A stretch of DNA of 64,000 nucleotides. Origin: Nocardioides flavescens. GTDB lineage: Bacteria; Actinomycetota; Actinomycetes; Propionibacteriales; Nocardioidaceae. The DNA lies in NCBI RefSeq assembly GCF_009823805.1, contig NZ_WUEK01000012.1, positions 113,522-177,521 on the forward strand, in the 5' to 3' direction. Below are positions 25,832-34,236 of this stretch, in pieces (position 1 is the stretch's first letter; every line of letters starts with the position of its first letter). Both the position numbers and the translations under genes were made by a program. The notes below the pieces were generated by a model. The model was not told the DNA's origin. It saw nothing but the letters and a program-made list of their open reading frames with translations, and searched no databases.

Positions 25832-26986
25832 TCACACCGCCGTCGTCTCGGGGTGGAGGACGACCTTGGTCCACCCGTCGTCACGGTTGTCGAAGTGCTC
25901 GTACGCGCTCGGCGCCTCGTCCAGCGGGAGCTCGTGGCTCACGATGAACGACGGCTCCGCCTTCCCGCCGGCGATCAGGTCGCGCAGCTGACGGTTGTAC
26001 TTCTTCACCGGGGCCTGGCCGCTGCCGATGTGCTGGCCTTTGAACCAGAACATCCCGTAGTCGAGCGCCACCTTGCCCTGCTTCGCGAGCTCGTCGGCGG
26101 CGCCGGGGTCCTGGGGCACGAAGACGCCGACGTTGCCGATCCGGCCGGTGAACCGGACGGAGGCGATCAACCGGTTCATCGTCAGGTTCGCCTGCTCCTC
26201 GCCGTCAGGCTCGTGGGCCTGGTAACCGACGCACTCGCAGCCGTTGTCCGCGCCGAGACCGAGCGTCTCGTCGAGGACCACCTGCACGGGGTCGACCTGC
26301 GAGTCGTCGATGGCGATGGCACCGATGGACTCGGCCAGGCGAAGCCGGTCGGGGTGGCGGTCGATGACCATCACCTTGCTGGCGCCGCGGATCGTGGCCG
26401 ACAGCGCGGCCATGAGCCCGACCGGTCCGGCGCCGTAGATGACCGTCTGGTCGCCCGGCTGGACACCGGCGAGCTCGGTGGCGTGGTAACCGGTCGGGAA
26501 GATGTCGGCCAGCATCACGTAGTCGCTCTGCCGTTCCGCGGCGTCCTCACCGAGGCGGAGGCAGTTGAAGTCGCCCCACGGCACGCGCAGGAACTCCGCC
26601 TGGCCACCGGCCCACGGGCCCATGTCGGCGAAGCCGTACGCCGCCCCGGCCATCGCCGGCTCGGGCTGGGCGGTCAGGCAGTAGTTGGTCAGTTGGCGCT
26701 CGCAGTTCTTGCAGTGACCGCAGGCGACGTTGAACGGCAGGACGACGTAGTCACCCACGCGCACCTTGTCGACGCCCGACCCGACCTCGACGACCTGGCC
26801 GAGGTTCTCGTGGCCGAACCAGCGGCCCGGCTCGAAGTCGGTGCGGCCCTCGTACATGTGGAGGTCCGACCCGCAGATGTTGGTCGAGGTGATGCGCACG
26901 ACCACGTCGGTCGGGCTCTCGATGCGCGCGTCCGGCACGTCCTTGACGCTGACCTGCCGCGGTCCGTCGTACACGACTGCTCTCAT
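25832..26986 (-). CDS. Glutathione-independent formaldehyde dehydrogenase-like MDR enzyme
   Basis: ATG 26986 with AGGAGG 6 nt upstream gives 384 aa. Catalytic zinc: CGSDLHMYEGR and GHENLG. Structural zinc: ACGHCKNCERQLTNYC. NAD loop: IYGAGPVGLMAALSA. The insertion GAAYGFADMGPWAGGQAEFLRVPWGDFNCLRL is the hallmark of the FdhA/formaldehyde dismutase subgroup that retains NAD. It probably oxidises formaldehyde or other aldehydes. It leads the operon; the divergent LuxR gene lies 198 bp away across a perfect palindrome. Confidence 0.9.
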   Translation of the reverse strand: MRAVVYDGPRQVSVKDVPDARIESPTDVVVRITSTNICGSDLHMYEGRTDFEPGRWFGHENLGQVVEVGSGVDKVRVGDYVVLPFNVACGHCKNCERQLTNYCLTAQPEPAMAGAAYGFADMGPWAGGQAEFLRVPWGDFNCLRLGEDAAERQSDYVMLADIFPTGYHATELAGVQPGDQTVIYGAGPVGLMAALSATIRGASKVMVIDRHPDRLRLAESIGAIAIDDSQVDPVQVVLDETLGLGADNGCECVGYQAHEPDGEEQANLTMNRLIASVRFTGRIGNVGVFVPQDPGAADELAKQGKVALDYGMFWFKGQHIGSGQAPVKKYNRQLRDLIAGGKAEPSFIVSHELPLDEAPSAYEHFDNRDDGWTKVVLHPETTAV

Positions 26987-27045
26987 GCTCTCCTCCTCGA
27001 GTGGATGGGTCCTCCCAGTCCAGGGGACGAGCCCCGTCGCGGGGT

Positions 27046-27063
27046 ATCGGCAGTTCTGCCGAT
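27046..27063. promoter_or_regulatory. Perfect palindrome ATCGGCAG-TT-CTGCCGAT
   Basis: This 18-bp dyad with 8-bp arms lies in the 198-bp divergent region between the dehydrogenase operon and the LuxR gene, 60 bp before the former. It is the only strong symmetry in the region and a good candidate operator of the adjacent regulator. Confidence 0.5.
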
Positions 27064-27184
27064 GCCTGCGGACCAGGGCACCGGGCAGGAGCCGGCCGGG
27101 CGCGGGGTGAGGCGTGGTCTTCGTCGGTCCGGGTACGTGCGGGCCAGCACAGGCGTCCCTGCCTGCGACGTGAGGTGAGGCGAC

Positions 27185-28042
27185 GTGGTCGTGACCGCTG
27201 GACCCCCGGTGCGCGAGATGCTCGACATCGCCGCGTCGGCCGTCCCGCTGCTGGAGCGTGCTCGCGGGTTCGTGGCGAGTGTGGACCGCTGGGTGCTCGC
27301 CGAGGCTGTGTGGATGACGTTGAACGACCCGCGGTGGCAGGTCTACGCGACCGTCGGGCGGCCTCCCGAGTCCACGGGTCTCGCGCTCCCGCTCGTCGAT
27401 CCCGAGGGGTCGAGGGTCGGCACGCTGGGCCTGCTCCTGCCCCGGGCCGCTCCCGCCTCCGAGCTGCTGCGCAAACAGCTCTCGCGGGTGGCCCCCGTGA
27501 TCGCTCGTGGTGTGTCCCCGACGTGGTCGGTGCTGGCCACGGCCCGGCTGGTCCCCGATGCTGCGGCCGGTGCCGTCCTGTTCGAGAACGGCGACCTGCA
27601 CCTCCTGCCCGGCCTCCACGACCACCCGCTGCTGGTCCCGGGAGGGGTGGTCGTCCAGCTCGCCCGCGCGACGCTGCAAGGCGGGCAGGTCTACCGCACC
27701 TTCCTCTGGCCGACCGGCGTCGGGTCGGGCGAGACGCGCCACGCGCGAGTCACGGTGATCGCGGCGAGCGACCTGCCCCCGGCGGTGCTGGGCATCGCGA
27801 TGGTGACGCCGGACGCGGAGTGCCACGGCCTCACCCCCCGTGAGCTCGAGGTGCTCGGTCTCGTCGTGACCGGCCGGTCCAACCAGCAGATCTCGAGCCG
27901 GCTCGCGATCGGCCCGCGTACCGTCGCGACCCACGTCGAGCACATCCTGCACAAGCTGGGGACACCGACGCGGACGCAGGCGGCCGTGCTGGCCGAGCGT
28001 GAGGGTTGCTACGTCCCGCCCGTGCGTGCGCGCACCCGCTGA
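27185..28042 (+). CDS. LuxR family transcriptional regulator
   Basis: GTG 27185 (or 27191) gives 285 aa. The N-terminal 200 residues look GAF-like (ARGFVASVDRWVLAEAVWMTL, LALPLVDPEGSRVGTLGLLLP). The C-terminal HTH is typical: LTPRELEVLGLVVTGRSNQQISSRLAIGPRTVATHVEHILHKL. It has no receiver domain, so it probably senses a ligand directly. It is divergent from the dehydrogenase operon across a perfect 18-bp palindrome and likely controls it. Confidence 0.85.
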   Translation: MVVTAGPPVREMLDIAASAVPLLERARGFVASVDRWVLAEAVWMTLNDPRWQVYATVGRPPESTGLALPLVDPEGSRVGTLGLLLPRAAPASELLRKQLSRVAPVIARGVSPTWSVLATARLVPDAAAGAVLFENGDLHLLPGLHDHPLLVPGGVVVQLARATLQGGQVYRTFLWPTGVGSGETRHARVTVIAASDLPPAVLGIAMVTPDAECHGLTPRELEVLGLVVTGRSNQQISSRLAIGPRTVATHVEHILHKLGTPTRTQAAVLAEREGCYVPPVRARTR

Positions 28043-28046
28043 CGCA

Positions 28047-29048
28047 TCAGCGGTCGTCGTCGTCCGCGTCGGGTTCGAGCCGGTTGCGGCGCTCCTCCTC
28101 GCGCTTGGAGTACGCCGCCGCGCGGACCGCCTCGTCGGACTCCAGTCCTGACCCGAGGCCGCCTCCGACCGTGGCGGCCGAGGCCACGAACCACGCGAGC
28201 ACCGCCAGGTCGCCGTACCCGTAGGACGACCCGGCCGTGCTGCCCACCACCGACGGGTCCAGCACGAAGAGCGCCCACAGCAGGTTGATCAGGTAGAGCA
28301 CCAGGTAGCAGATGAGCACCCCCACCAGGAGGGTTGCCAGCGTCGAGGCGTTGTAGAGGCGCGAGCGGTGCCGGGCCGCCGCGGTGTCGTCGTCCGGGCG
28401 GTCCCACAGTTCGGCGTCGACCACGAGCCACCCCACCACGAGTCCGACCGAGACCACGCTGGCGACGACCAGGCGCCACCACGACAGCGAGTCGGCGAGC
28501 ACCCAGACGGTCGAGTTCACCGTCGCCACCGCACCGGTGGCCAGCGCGGCGACCAGGGCGGACTTCAACCCGGGGACCAGCAGCCAGGGACGGTTCGCCA
28601 GCACCATGCCGGTCAGCACCCGCGCCCTGCCCCGGGCCCCCGCCACGCTCACCCGCCCGTCGTCGGGCGAGTCCTCGTCGGTCATCGACCGGACCACCGA
28701 GCCCACGGCACGCCGGGCGCGCGCGTGCCGGCGCACGCCGCCGAGGGCGGGGAGCGACACCACCGCGACGCGCCGCGCCGTGTCGGTGTCGACGAGCAGG
28801 TGACCGCCCTCCTCGTCGTGCAGTGGCAGCTCGGTCAGGCCCACGACGAGGTCCCACCCCTCGTCGCGCCGCCGGTCCTCGAGCCGCTCCACTGCGGTGC
28901 GCACGTCCTCGGAGCCGGTGGTGAACGGCTCGCTGACGACGTCGACGTCCCAAGAGCCCTCGTCGTCGGCGTGCAGGTCGGCGAGGTGCCGCGCGACCTC
29001 CGTCGGCGCGTGCGGGTCCGCCACGAGTCCTACCCTGATGTCGCTCAC
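28047..29048 (-). CDS. Membrane protein of unknown function
   Basis: GTG 29048 gives 333 aa. The first 110 residues look like a soluble alpha/beta domain (IRVGLVADPHAPTEVARHL, WDLVVGLTELPLHDEEGGHLLVDTD). Then come four hydrophobic helices between about 150 and 295, and an acidic C-terminus (LEPDADDDDR). The N-terminal domain may be a sensory or nucleotide-like fold, but I see no motif. Its start is 46 bp from the divergent helicase gene. I do not recognise the family. Confidence 0.7.
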   Translation of the reverse strand: MSDIRVGLVADPHAPTEVARHLADLHADDEGSWDVDVVSEPFTTGSEDVRTAVERLEDRRRDEGWDLVVGLTELPLHDEEGGHLLVDTDTARRVAVVSLPALGGVRRHARARRAVGSVVRSMTDEDSPDDGRVSVAGARGRARVLTGMVLANRPWLLVPGLKSALVAALATGAVATVNSTVWVLADSLSWWRLVVASVVSVGLVVGWLVVDAELWDRPDDDTAAARHRSRLYNASTLATLLVGVLICYLVLYLINLLWALFVLDPSVVGSTAGSSYGYGDLAVLAWFVASAATVGGGLGSGLESDEAVRAAAYSKREEERRNRLEPDADDDDR

Positions 29049-29094
29049 GCGGCCGGGTGCCCAGGCCGCGTGCGGGCATGCCTAGGGTCTGGCG

Positions 29095-30801
29095 GTGGCC
29101 CGCCGACGTTCAGCACCCGCCCGCCGTCGCGGCTCGGGGGCCTCGGCGCGGCCGCTGCCGGAGGCCGGGCCGGGCGAGCGGCTGTGGGTCCTCGACGTGC
29201 CGTACGGCGTGCAGGTGGACGGCGCGAGCTGGCACCCGGCGGTGCGGACGCACCTGCACGTCGGCCGGTCGCTGCCGGCGCACCTCGCGCCGTACGCGCC
29301 GGGGCCGCACACGCTGGGTCGGTTCGTCGAACGGCAGCTCAATCCCGACGAGCCACCACCGGCGCCGGTGATGGGCGAGGAGCTCGAACCGCGGCGGCTG
29401 CAGTTCGAGGCGGCGGACGCGATCGCGGAGCGGGCGGCGGCGGGCGCGCGGATGTTCCTGCTGGCCGACGAGCCGGGGGTGGGCAAGACGATCAGTGCGG
29501 TGCTCGGCGCGAGCGCGGTCGCCGACCTGCGCGGGGCGCGGCGGGTGCTCGTGGTGGCCGATCGGCCGGCGGCCATCACGATCGGGCACTGGTGCCGCAC
29601 GATCACCGCTCTGGGTGACGACGGACTCGAGTGGGTCGTCATCACCTGGGACCGGCTCGACAAGGTCGCCGACCACACCTGGGGCGTGGTGATCGCCGAC
29701 GAGGCGCACGCGCTGCGCCGCACCTCCACCAAGCGCTGGAAGCAGTGGGTCGAGGTCTCGGGCCACGCCCGGCCCCACGACGCGGCGCCGTTCGTCATCG
29801 CGACGACCGCCACGCCCGGTCACACCCCGTTGGAGCTGCCCTACCTCGCGCCGGCGTACGCGCAGGTGCTCGGCGAGCCGGTCCGCGAGTGGACGTCGAC
29901 GAAGGACGCTGGGGCGTCGTTCGCCTCCGCGCTCGAACGGCACGGCGTCGGCGTCGAGCGCGGTCGCTACGGGGCGACGTGGACCACCGATCCGGAGCGC
30001 CGGGCCGAGGACCTCGCGGCGGTGCGCGGCTGGCTCGCGGACTCCGAGCCGCCCGCGATGCTGCACCGGGCGGCGCCATGGGGACCAGTGCCGATCTCGG
30101 GGATGCCGGTGACTCTGAGCCCGGCCGAGCGGGCGGCGTACGACGCGGAGTGGGGCGAGTTCTGCCGCGAGATGGAGATCGCGCGGCGCGGACGCAGCGT
30201 GGCGAAGGGACGGGCGGCACTGCTGCGGTTCCGGCAGAAGGCCGGGCTGATCCGGGTCGACTCGACCGTCGCGTGGATCGCGCAGCAGGTGCAGGCCGAG
30301 CGCCAGGTCGCCTGCTCGGTGGAGTTCGTGACCACGGCCGCCGACCCGATCGTCGACCGGCTGCGCGACGCGGGACTGGGGGTGGCGACGATCTACGGGC
30401 GCGACCGGTTCGACGTCGAGGCCGAGCGGCTGCGGTTCCAGACCGGCGAGGCGCCGGTGTGCGTCTTCACCACCGTCGCCTCGATCAGCCTGCACGCCGG
30501 CGAGACCCTCGCCGACGGGCGTCAGGCGAGCACGGAGCCGCGGGTCGGTGTCTTCCACCAGGCGCGGTTCTCCGGCATCGCCGGTCGCCAGGTCACCGGT
30601 CGCACCCACCGCGACCACCAGGTCTCGCCGTGGCACATCGCCTACGCCGAGGGCACGGTCGAGGAGCAGGTCGGCCGGGTCATGGTCGAGCGGATCGCCG
30701 CAGCCTCCGACACCGTCGGCAGCGACACCGCGGGGCTGGTCGACGTCGCCGCGCTGCTCGGCGCGGACTGGCTGCCTGCGGCGGCGCTGACCGAGGGCTG
30801 A
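29095..30801 (+). CDS. Stand-alone SF2 (SNF2/DEAH-type) helicase
   Basis: GTG 29095 gives 568 aa. An Arg-rich N-terminus precedes the Q-like EPRRLQFEAADAI, motif I LADEPGVGKTIS (residues 125-132), motif II IADEAHALR (202-205) and motif III TTATPGHT. The second lobe has motif V-like VFTTVASISLHAG and motif VI GRQVTGRTHRD. The whole is close to minimal SNF2/phage-type helicases and has no nuclease or DNA-binding fusion. Translocation on duplex DNA is expected. Its neighbours give no clue, and no phage or restriction genes are adjacent. Confidence 0.82.
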   Translation: MARRRSAPARRRGSGASARPLPEAGPGERLWVLDVPYGVQVDGASWHPAVRTHLHVGRSLPAHLAPYAPGPHTLGRFVERQLNPDEPPPAPVMGEELEPRRLQFEAADAIAERAAAGARMFLLADEPGVGKTISAVLGASAVADLRGARRVLVVADRPAAITIGHWCRTITALGDDGLEWVVITWDRLDKVADHTWGVVIADEAHALRRTSTKRWKQWVEVSGHARPHDAAPFVIATTATPGHTPLELPYLAPAYAQVLGEPVREWTSTKDAGASFASALERHGVGVERGRYGATWTTDPERRAEDLAAVRGWLADSEPPAMLHRAAPWGPVPISGMPVTLSPAERAAYDAEWGEFCREMEIARRGRSVAKGRAALLRFRQKAGLIRVDSTVAWIAQQVQAERQVACSVEFVTTAADPIVDRLRDAGLGVATIYGRDRFDVEAERLRFQTGEAPVCVFTTVASISLHAGETLADGRQASTEPRVGVFHQARFSGIAGRQVTGRTHRDHQVSPWHIAYAEGTVEEQVGRVMVERIAAASDTVGSDTAGLVDVAALLGADWLPAAALTEG

Positions 30802-30817
30802 CCTCCTTCGGGAGCGG

Positions 30818-31177
30818 TCAGCCGCGCAGCGTGCCGCCCTTGAACCGGCGCACCTCCTGCGGCCATCCGCACCCCTCGGCCACCCGCCCGGCCCAGTAGC
30901 GCGCGGTCTCGTCGTCGGGCACGTCGACGATCGTCATGCCGCCCAGCCACTCCCGGCTGCGCCCGTACGGCCCGTCGGCGACGACCAGCTCGCCACCGGT
31001 GGCGTCGGCGTGCGCCGCCTCGTCGAGCTCCTCGACGAGTCCGCCGGCGAACACCAGGACGCCCTGCGCCTGCATGTCGCGCACCACCGCCGTCGACGGC
31101 TCGACGCGGCCGGCGTACCACTCCTCCTCGTGGTCGCCGACCCACTGCTGGTTGAAGAAGATGAGGTACTGCGTCAT
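30818..31177 (-). CDS. YCII-related protein
   Basis: ATG 31177 with AGGAG 8 nt upstream gives 119 aa with the YCII ferredoxin-like fold: MTQYLIFFNQQWVGDHEEEW, VFAGGLVEEL, VVADGPYGRSREWLGGMTIVDV and AEGCGWPQEVRRF. In actinobacteria YCII proteins of this form are often encoded near ECF sigma factors of the SigJ type, but none is present here. Function unknown; possibly a small enzyme or binding protein. Confidence 0.85.
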   Translation of the reverse strand: MTQYLIFFNQQWVGDHEEEWYAGRVEPSTAVVRDMQAQGVLVFAGGLVEELDEAAHADATGGELVVADGPYGRSREWLGGMTIVDVPDDETARYWAGRVAEGCGWPQEVRRFKGGTLRG

Positions 31178-31271
31178 CGGGGTGCTCCTGTCGTCGGTCT
31201 GCCCTCGTGACGACCTGCGAAGTCGCCCGGACTCATCGTCGGCCGAGCGCCACGTGGGGCACCGGGTGGAG

Positions 31272-31760
31272 GTGACCACCCCTGATCCCGCCCTGTCCGC
31301 CCGCACCATCGAGCTCGCGCTCGACAACGTCGCCCAGGGGGGCAAGCCGTTCGCCTGCATCGTCGTCAGTGCCGAGGACGGCGACGTGCTCGTCGAGGCG
31401 ACCAACCAGGTCGCGCAGAGCGGCGACAAGTCCGCGCACGCGGAGATCGTGGCGATCCGGGAACTGGCGAGTCGAGGGCGCGAGGACCTCTCGGGCTGCA
31501 TCGCCTACGTGACGGCGTACCCCTGCCCGATGTGTCTGGGCGCCCTCTACTACGCCGAACCCGACCTCGTCGTCTACGCCGCGTCGCGCGAGGAGGAGGG
31601 CGAGCACTACGAGGACGGCGGACGCTACATGCGGCTGCTGACCTTCTACGACGAGTACGCCAAGCCGGTCGAGGAGCGGTCGCTGCCCGCGGTGCGCGGC
31701 GAGGTCGACGACCCGACGGTGCCGTTCCGGACGTGGACGGCCGAGCACGGCGACGAGTGA
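31272..31760 (+). CDS. Nucleoside/guanine deaminase family protein
   Basis: GTG 31272 after GGTGGAG gives 162 aa. Zinc-site motifs of the cytidine deaminase superfamily are complete: SAHAEIVAI (His and proton-relay Glu) and TAYPCPMCLGALYYA (two Cys). The C-terminal region (YMRLLTFYDEYAKPVEERSLP) resembles bacterial guanine deaminase (GuaD type), which would convert guanine to xanthine. tRNA adenosine deaminase is less likely because its N-terminal pattern is missing. Upstream in-frame GTGs at 31254 and 31266 are possible starts. Confidence 0.82.
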   Translation: MTTPDPALSARTIELALDNVAQGGKPFACIVVSAEDGDVLVEATNQVAQSGDKSAHAEIVAIRELASRGREDLSGCIAYVTAYPCPMCLGALYYAEPDLVVYAASREEEGEHYEDGGRYMRLLTFYDEYAKPVEERSLPAVRGEVDDPTVPFRTWTAEHGDE

Positions 31761-31834
31761 TCCGCTCCGCGCGTCGAAGTACCAGGTTGCAAAGGCAGGC
31801 GCCGTCCGAGCCGAGCTACGGCTGCCACGCCGAC

Positions 31835-32500
31835 TCAGTCGAACGAGACGTCCGGTGTTGTCGAGACAGGCGTGTAGTCAAAGATCAACGTGGCCGTGAA
31901 TGCTGGCGCTGGTACCGCTTGTCCCGACGAGTTGAAACACAGTACGCGCCACTCGATAGGAGACGGTGAGACTGTTCTGTTGATGACTCCTAAGTCATCG
32001 CGGAACCCACCTGAGAGGCCCTTTTGTGCAAGGTCGTCCGCGCCGGCAACTGCGACCGCAATGTAGGAATAGCCAGTACATGTGCTTGCAAAATTCGCCG
32101 AGGCTTGAAAGTCAAGGGCCCGGACCAGACTGCCTGCGGGGATAGTGTCCGAGCTGGTGCCAGACAACGCGGCCGAACCGCCCCCTGAGAAGTCGAACTG
32201 GGCTACGACCGGTCGTGGTGTCTGCGACACAGGCCCGGGAGGGCCGGAAGGGCCGGGTACGCCTTGAGGTCCCTGGGGTCCTTGCGCTCCTTGTGGACCG
32301 ACGCCAGCGACTTGCAATTCGCCAGCTCGAAAGTCCCCGACTAGTAGCGAACCGTCTCTGATGTCCGCTGACGTGATGCTGTTGTTCTTGATGTCTTTCC
32401 CCGTAATCAACCGGGCGGCACCGGCGCCGGTTGGCGTGAAGACGCCAACTCCGATGAGGGAGGCGATCGCAATTGCGAACAACTGATTCCGCGACTTCAT
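31835..32500 (-). CDS. Secreted collagen-like protein
   Basis: ATG 32500 gives 221 aa. A signal peptide occupies about residues 1-28 (KSRNQLFAIAIASLIGVGVFTPTGAGA). Next comes RLITGKDIKNNSITSADIRDGSL, a repeat-like segment found before collagen triplets in many actinobacterial secreted proteins. Seven to eight Gly-X-Y triplets follow (GPQGAQGPQGPQGVPG...). The C-terminal domain is beta-rich with two Cys. It is likely an extracellular trimer. DNA is visibly less GC-rich than the neighbours, which suggests recent acquisition. Upstream, 32501-32730 holds no gene that I can support. Confidence 0.8.
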   Translation of the reverse strand: MKSRNQLFAIAIASLIGVGVFTPTGAGAARLITGKDIKNNSITSADIRDGSLLVGDFRAGELQVAGVGPQGAQGPQGPQGVPGPSGPPGPVSQTPRPVVAQFDFSGGGSAALSGTSSDTIPAGSLVRALDFQASANFASTCTGYSYIAVAVAGADDLAQKGLSGGFRDDLGVINRTVSPSPIEWRVLCFNSSGQAVPAPAFTATLIFDYTPVSTTPDVSFD

Positions 32501-32730
32501 GAGACGGGCCACGAGACGTGACCTCCCGTCGTGTGGGTTGAGGGGCATCAAGGACCTCCCGCATCCAAGTTTGCGGAAGCGGTTCCGAGCGAGCGTAGTC
32601 GACCAGACGTGGAAAAGATGGACCGAAAGCCAACCTAATCGGGCAACCGTAATGGGAACGGTCTCTACAACGCGGCCCCCAACCAGTTCAATCGAACTTC
32701 GGTTTCGCACTCGAGTATCTCCGCGCTTCA

Positions 32731-34070
32731 TCACAGGTGATGGGCGGGCTGGGTCCCTTCGCGGGTGCGGGTAAAGCGCTGGCCGTAGCGGTCGGTCCAG
32801 TCGTACTCGCCTGCTCCGGCGGGCCCGCGGGGCTGGTAGTGCCAGCCGGCGTGGGTCTTGAGGCGGTGGTGGTGTCGGCACAGCGGGGTCAGGTTGCAGG
32901 GGCAGGTCGCGCCTTCTGGGAAGGGCACGCGGTGGTCGAGGTCGCAGGACCGGGTGGGGCGGGTGCAGTAGGGGAACACGCACGTGGGGTCCTGCAGCTC
33001 GACCTGCACGCGCTGGTGCGGGCGCGGGTCGTGCTGCGTCGTCGCCCGGGCGTCGTGCGTGTGGGCGCCGCGGGCGCTCTCGCACCGTGCGCAGCCAGTG
33101 CAGTGGTGCACCGGCGTTATGGTGAGACGCAGGTCGTCGCGGCCGGCCCAGGTCGCGACCGTCTGGGTCAGGTGCGGTCGACCGGTGTGGTCGAGGGTGA
33201 CGGGGTCGAGGCCGAGAAGGTTGGCCTCGGTGAGGTGGAGGTAGGCGAACACCTCACGGGCCGCGGGCACCTTCGCGTCGGTGGCCTCGAGGAGCGCCTG
33301 GGCGCGGGCTGGGTCGGCGATGATCCCGACGGCCATGGAGCGGCGTACGTCGAGCGACTCAATCGACCCGTCGCGCTTCAGGGCGGCGGCGAGGCGACCG
33401 ATGGTGGTGTCGAACGCTGTCAGGTCGGCGTGGTCGGCCCGCACGACGTACTCCGACAGCCCATCGCATCGACCGGTGAGGCAGCGCGGGCGTAGCGCTC
33501 CTCGGCGGCCTCCATCGCCTCCAGTTCGACCTGTTCGGCGTGCCGTTGCAGCATCACGGTGTCGATGAGGTGGTCAATGCCGGTGACGCCGACCGAGTGC
33601 GCCTTGGGTGCGATGTTGTAGTCGACGAGGGCGACGACGTCGTCGGCGAGGCCGAGGACGCGTTGCGCGATCCGGCGTCCTCGCCACACGGCGACCTGCC
33701 CGGACCGGATCCGGGCCCAGGTCAGCGGGAGGCGGAGCTCGAGGGTGAGCACGTCGCGCAGCAGGTCCGCCCCGGCTGCGGTGGTGAGGCCTTGGGCGGC
33801 GGCGAAGGAGGCGGCGGCGTCCCAGCGCAGCTCGGGCAGGGCGTACCACTCCACCTCCTCCGCGGACGCGGTCACCTCGTCCATCCCGAGCGGCGCGAGC
33901 GGGTCGTAGCCCTCCAGCCTGCTCGAGGCCGGGGCGATGGTGTGGGCGTGGGCCCAGGCCGAGGCCAGCTCGACCAGCTCCACCTCGGCCGCTGTCCGCT
34001 TCGCGGTCGCGGCCCGCATGCGCTGCAGCAGCACCGCCGTGGGGGCGGGGGCGAGCGGGGCGGTGGTCAT
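32731..34070 (-). pseudogene. 13E12/DUF222 HNH endonuclease gene, broken by a frameshift
   Basis: ATG 34070 opens DUF222 (MTTAPLAPAPTAVLLQRM, about 200 residues). The frame fails near 33455, just after SPVDAMG, and ends at 33420. In the neighbouring frame the protein continues with LSEYVVRADHADLTAFDTT and ends in an HNH domain (CVFPYCTRPTRSCDLDH, CRHHHRLKTHAGW) at 32731. One missing base in the run GGGCTG explains it. The 13E12 family is a repeated actinobacterial gene family of mobile character. A consensus LexA box lies 14 bp upstream, as known for M. tuberculosis members. A sequencing error or programmed frameshift remains possible. Confidence 0.85.
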
Positions 34071-34083
34071 GACCCAAGTGTAT

Positions 34084-34099
34084 TCGAACACATGTTCGA
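34084..34099. promoter_or_regulatory. LexA SOS box
   Basis: TCGAACACATGTTCGA is an exact match to the actinobacterial LexA consensus TCGAAC-N4-GTTCGA. It lies 14 bp before the ATG of the 13E12/HNH gene, so that gene should be DNA-damage inducible. Confidence 0.85.
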
Positions 34100-34126
34100 A
34101 CAACAGTGCGGATCCACAGATGGCGA

Positions 34127-34213
34127 GTGGTTTCGAGACGGGACTTCGTCCCTCCTCAACCACCGACACGCGAGTGGTTTCGAGACGGTTGCTGCGCAAC
34201 CTCCTCAACCAGC
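34127..34213 (+). repeat. Two REP-like repeats in tandem
   Basis: Units at 34127-34164 (stem GGGAC-TTC-GTCCC) and 34174-34213 (stem GGTTGC-TGC-GCAACC), in the same orientation and separated by 9 bp. Both have GTGGTTTCGAGAC on the left and CTCCTCAACCA on the right. They fill the gap between the 13E12 gene promoter and the 3' end of the diiron-protein gene. Confidence 0.85.
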
Positions 34214-34236
34214 GTGAGCCCGGTCAGCGGGGAGGT

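Noticed and set aside
28047..34070. Prophage or integrative element around the helicase and HNH gene
   Set aside because: No integrase, structural phage gene, att-like direct repeat or tRNA is visible; the HNH gene belongs to the 13E12 family.
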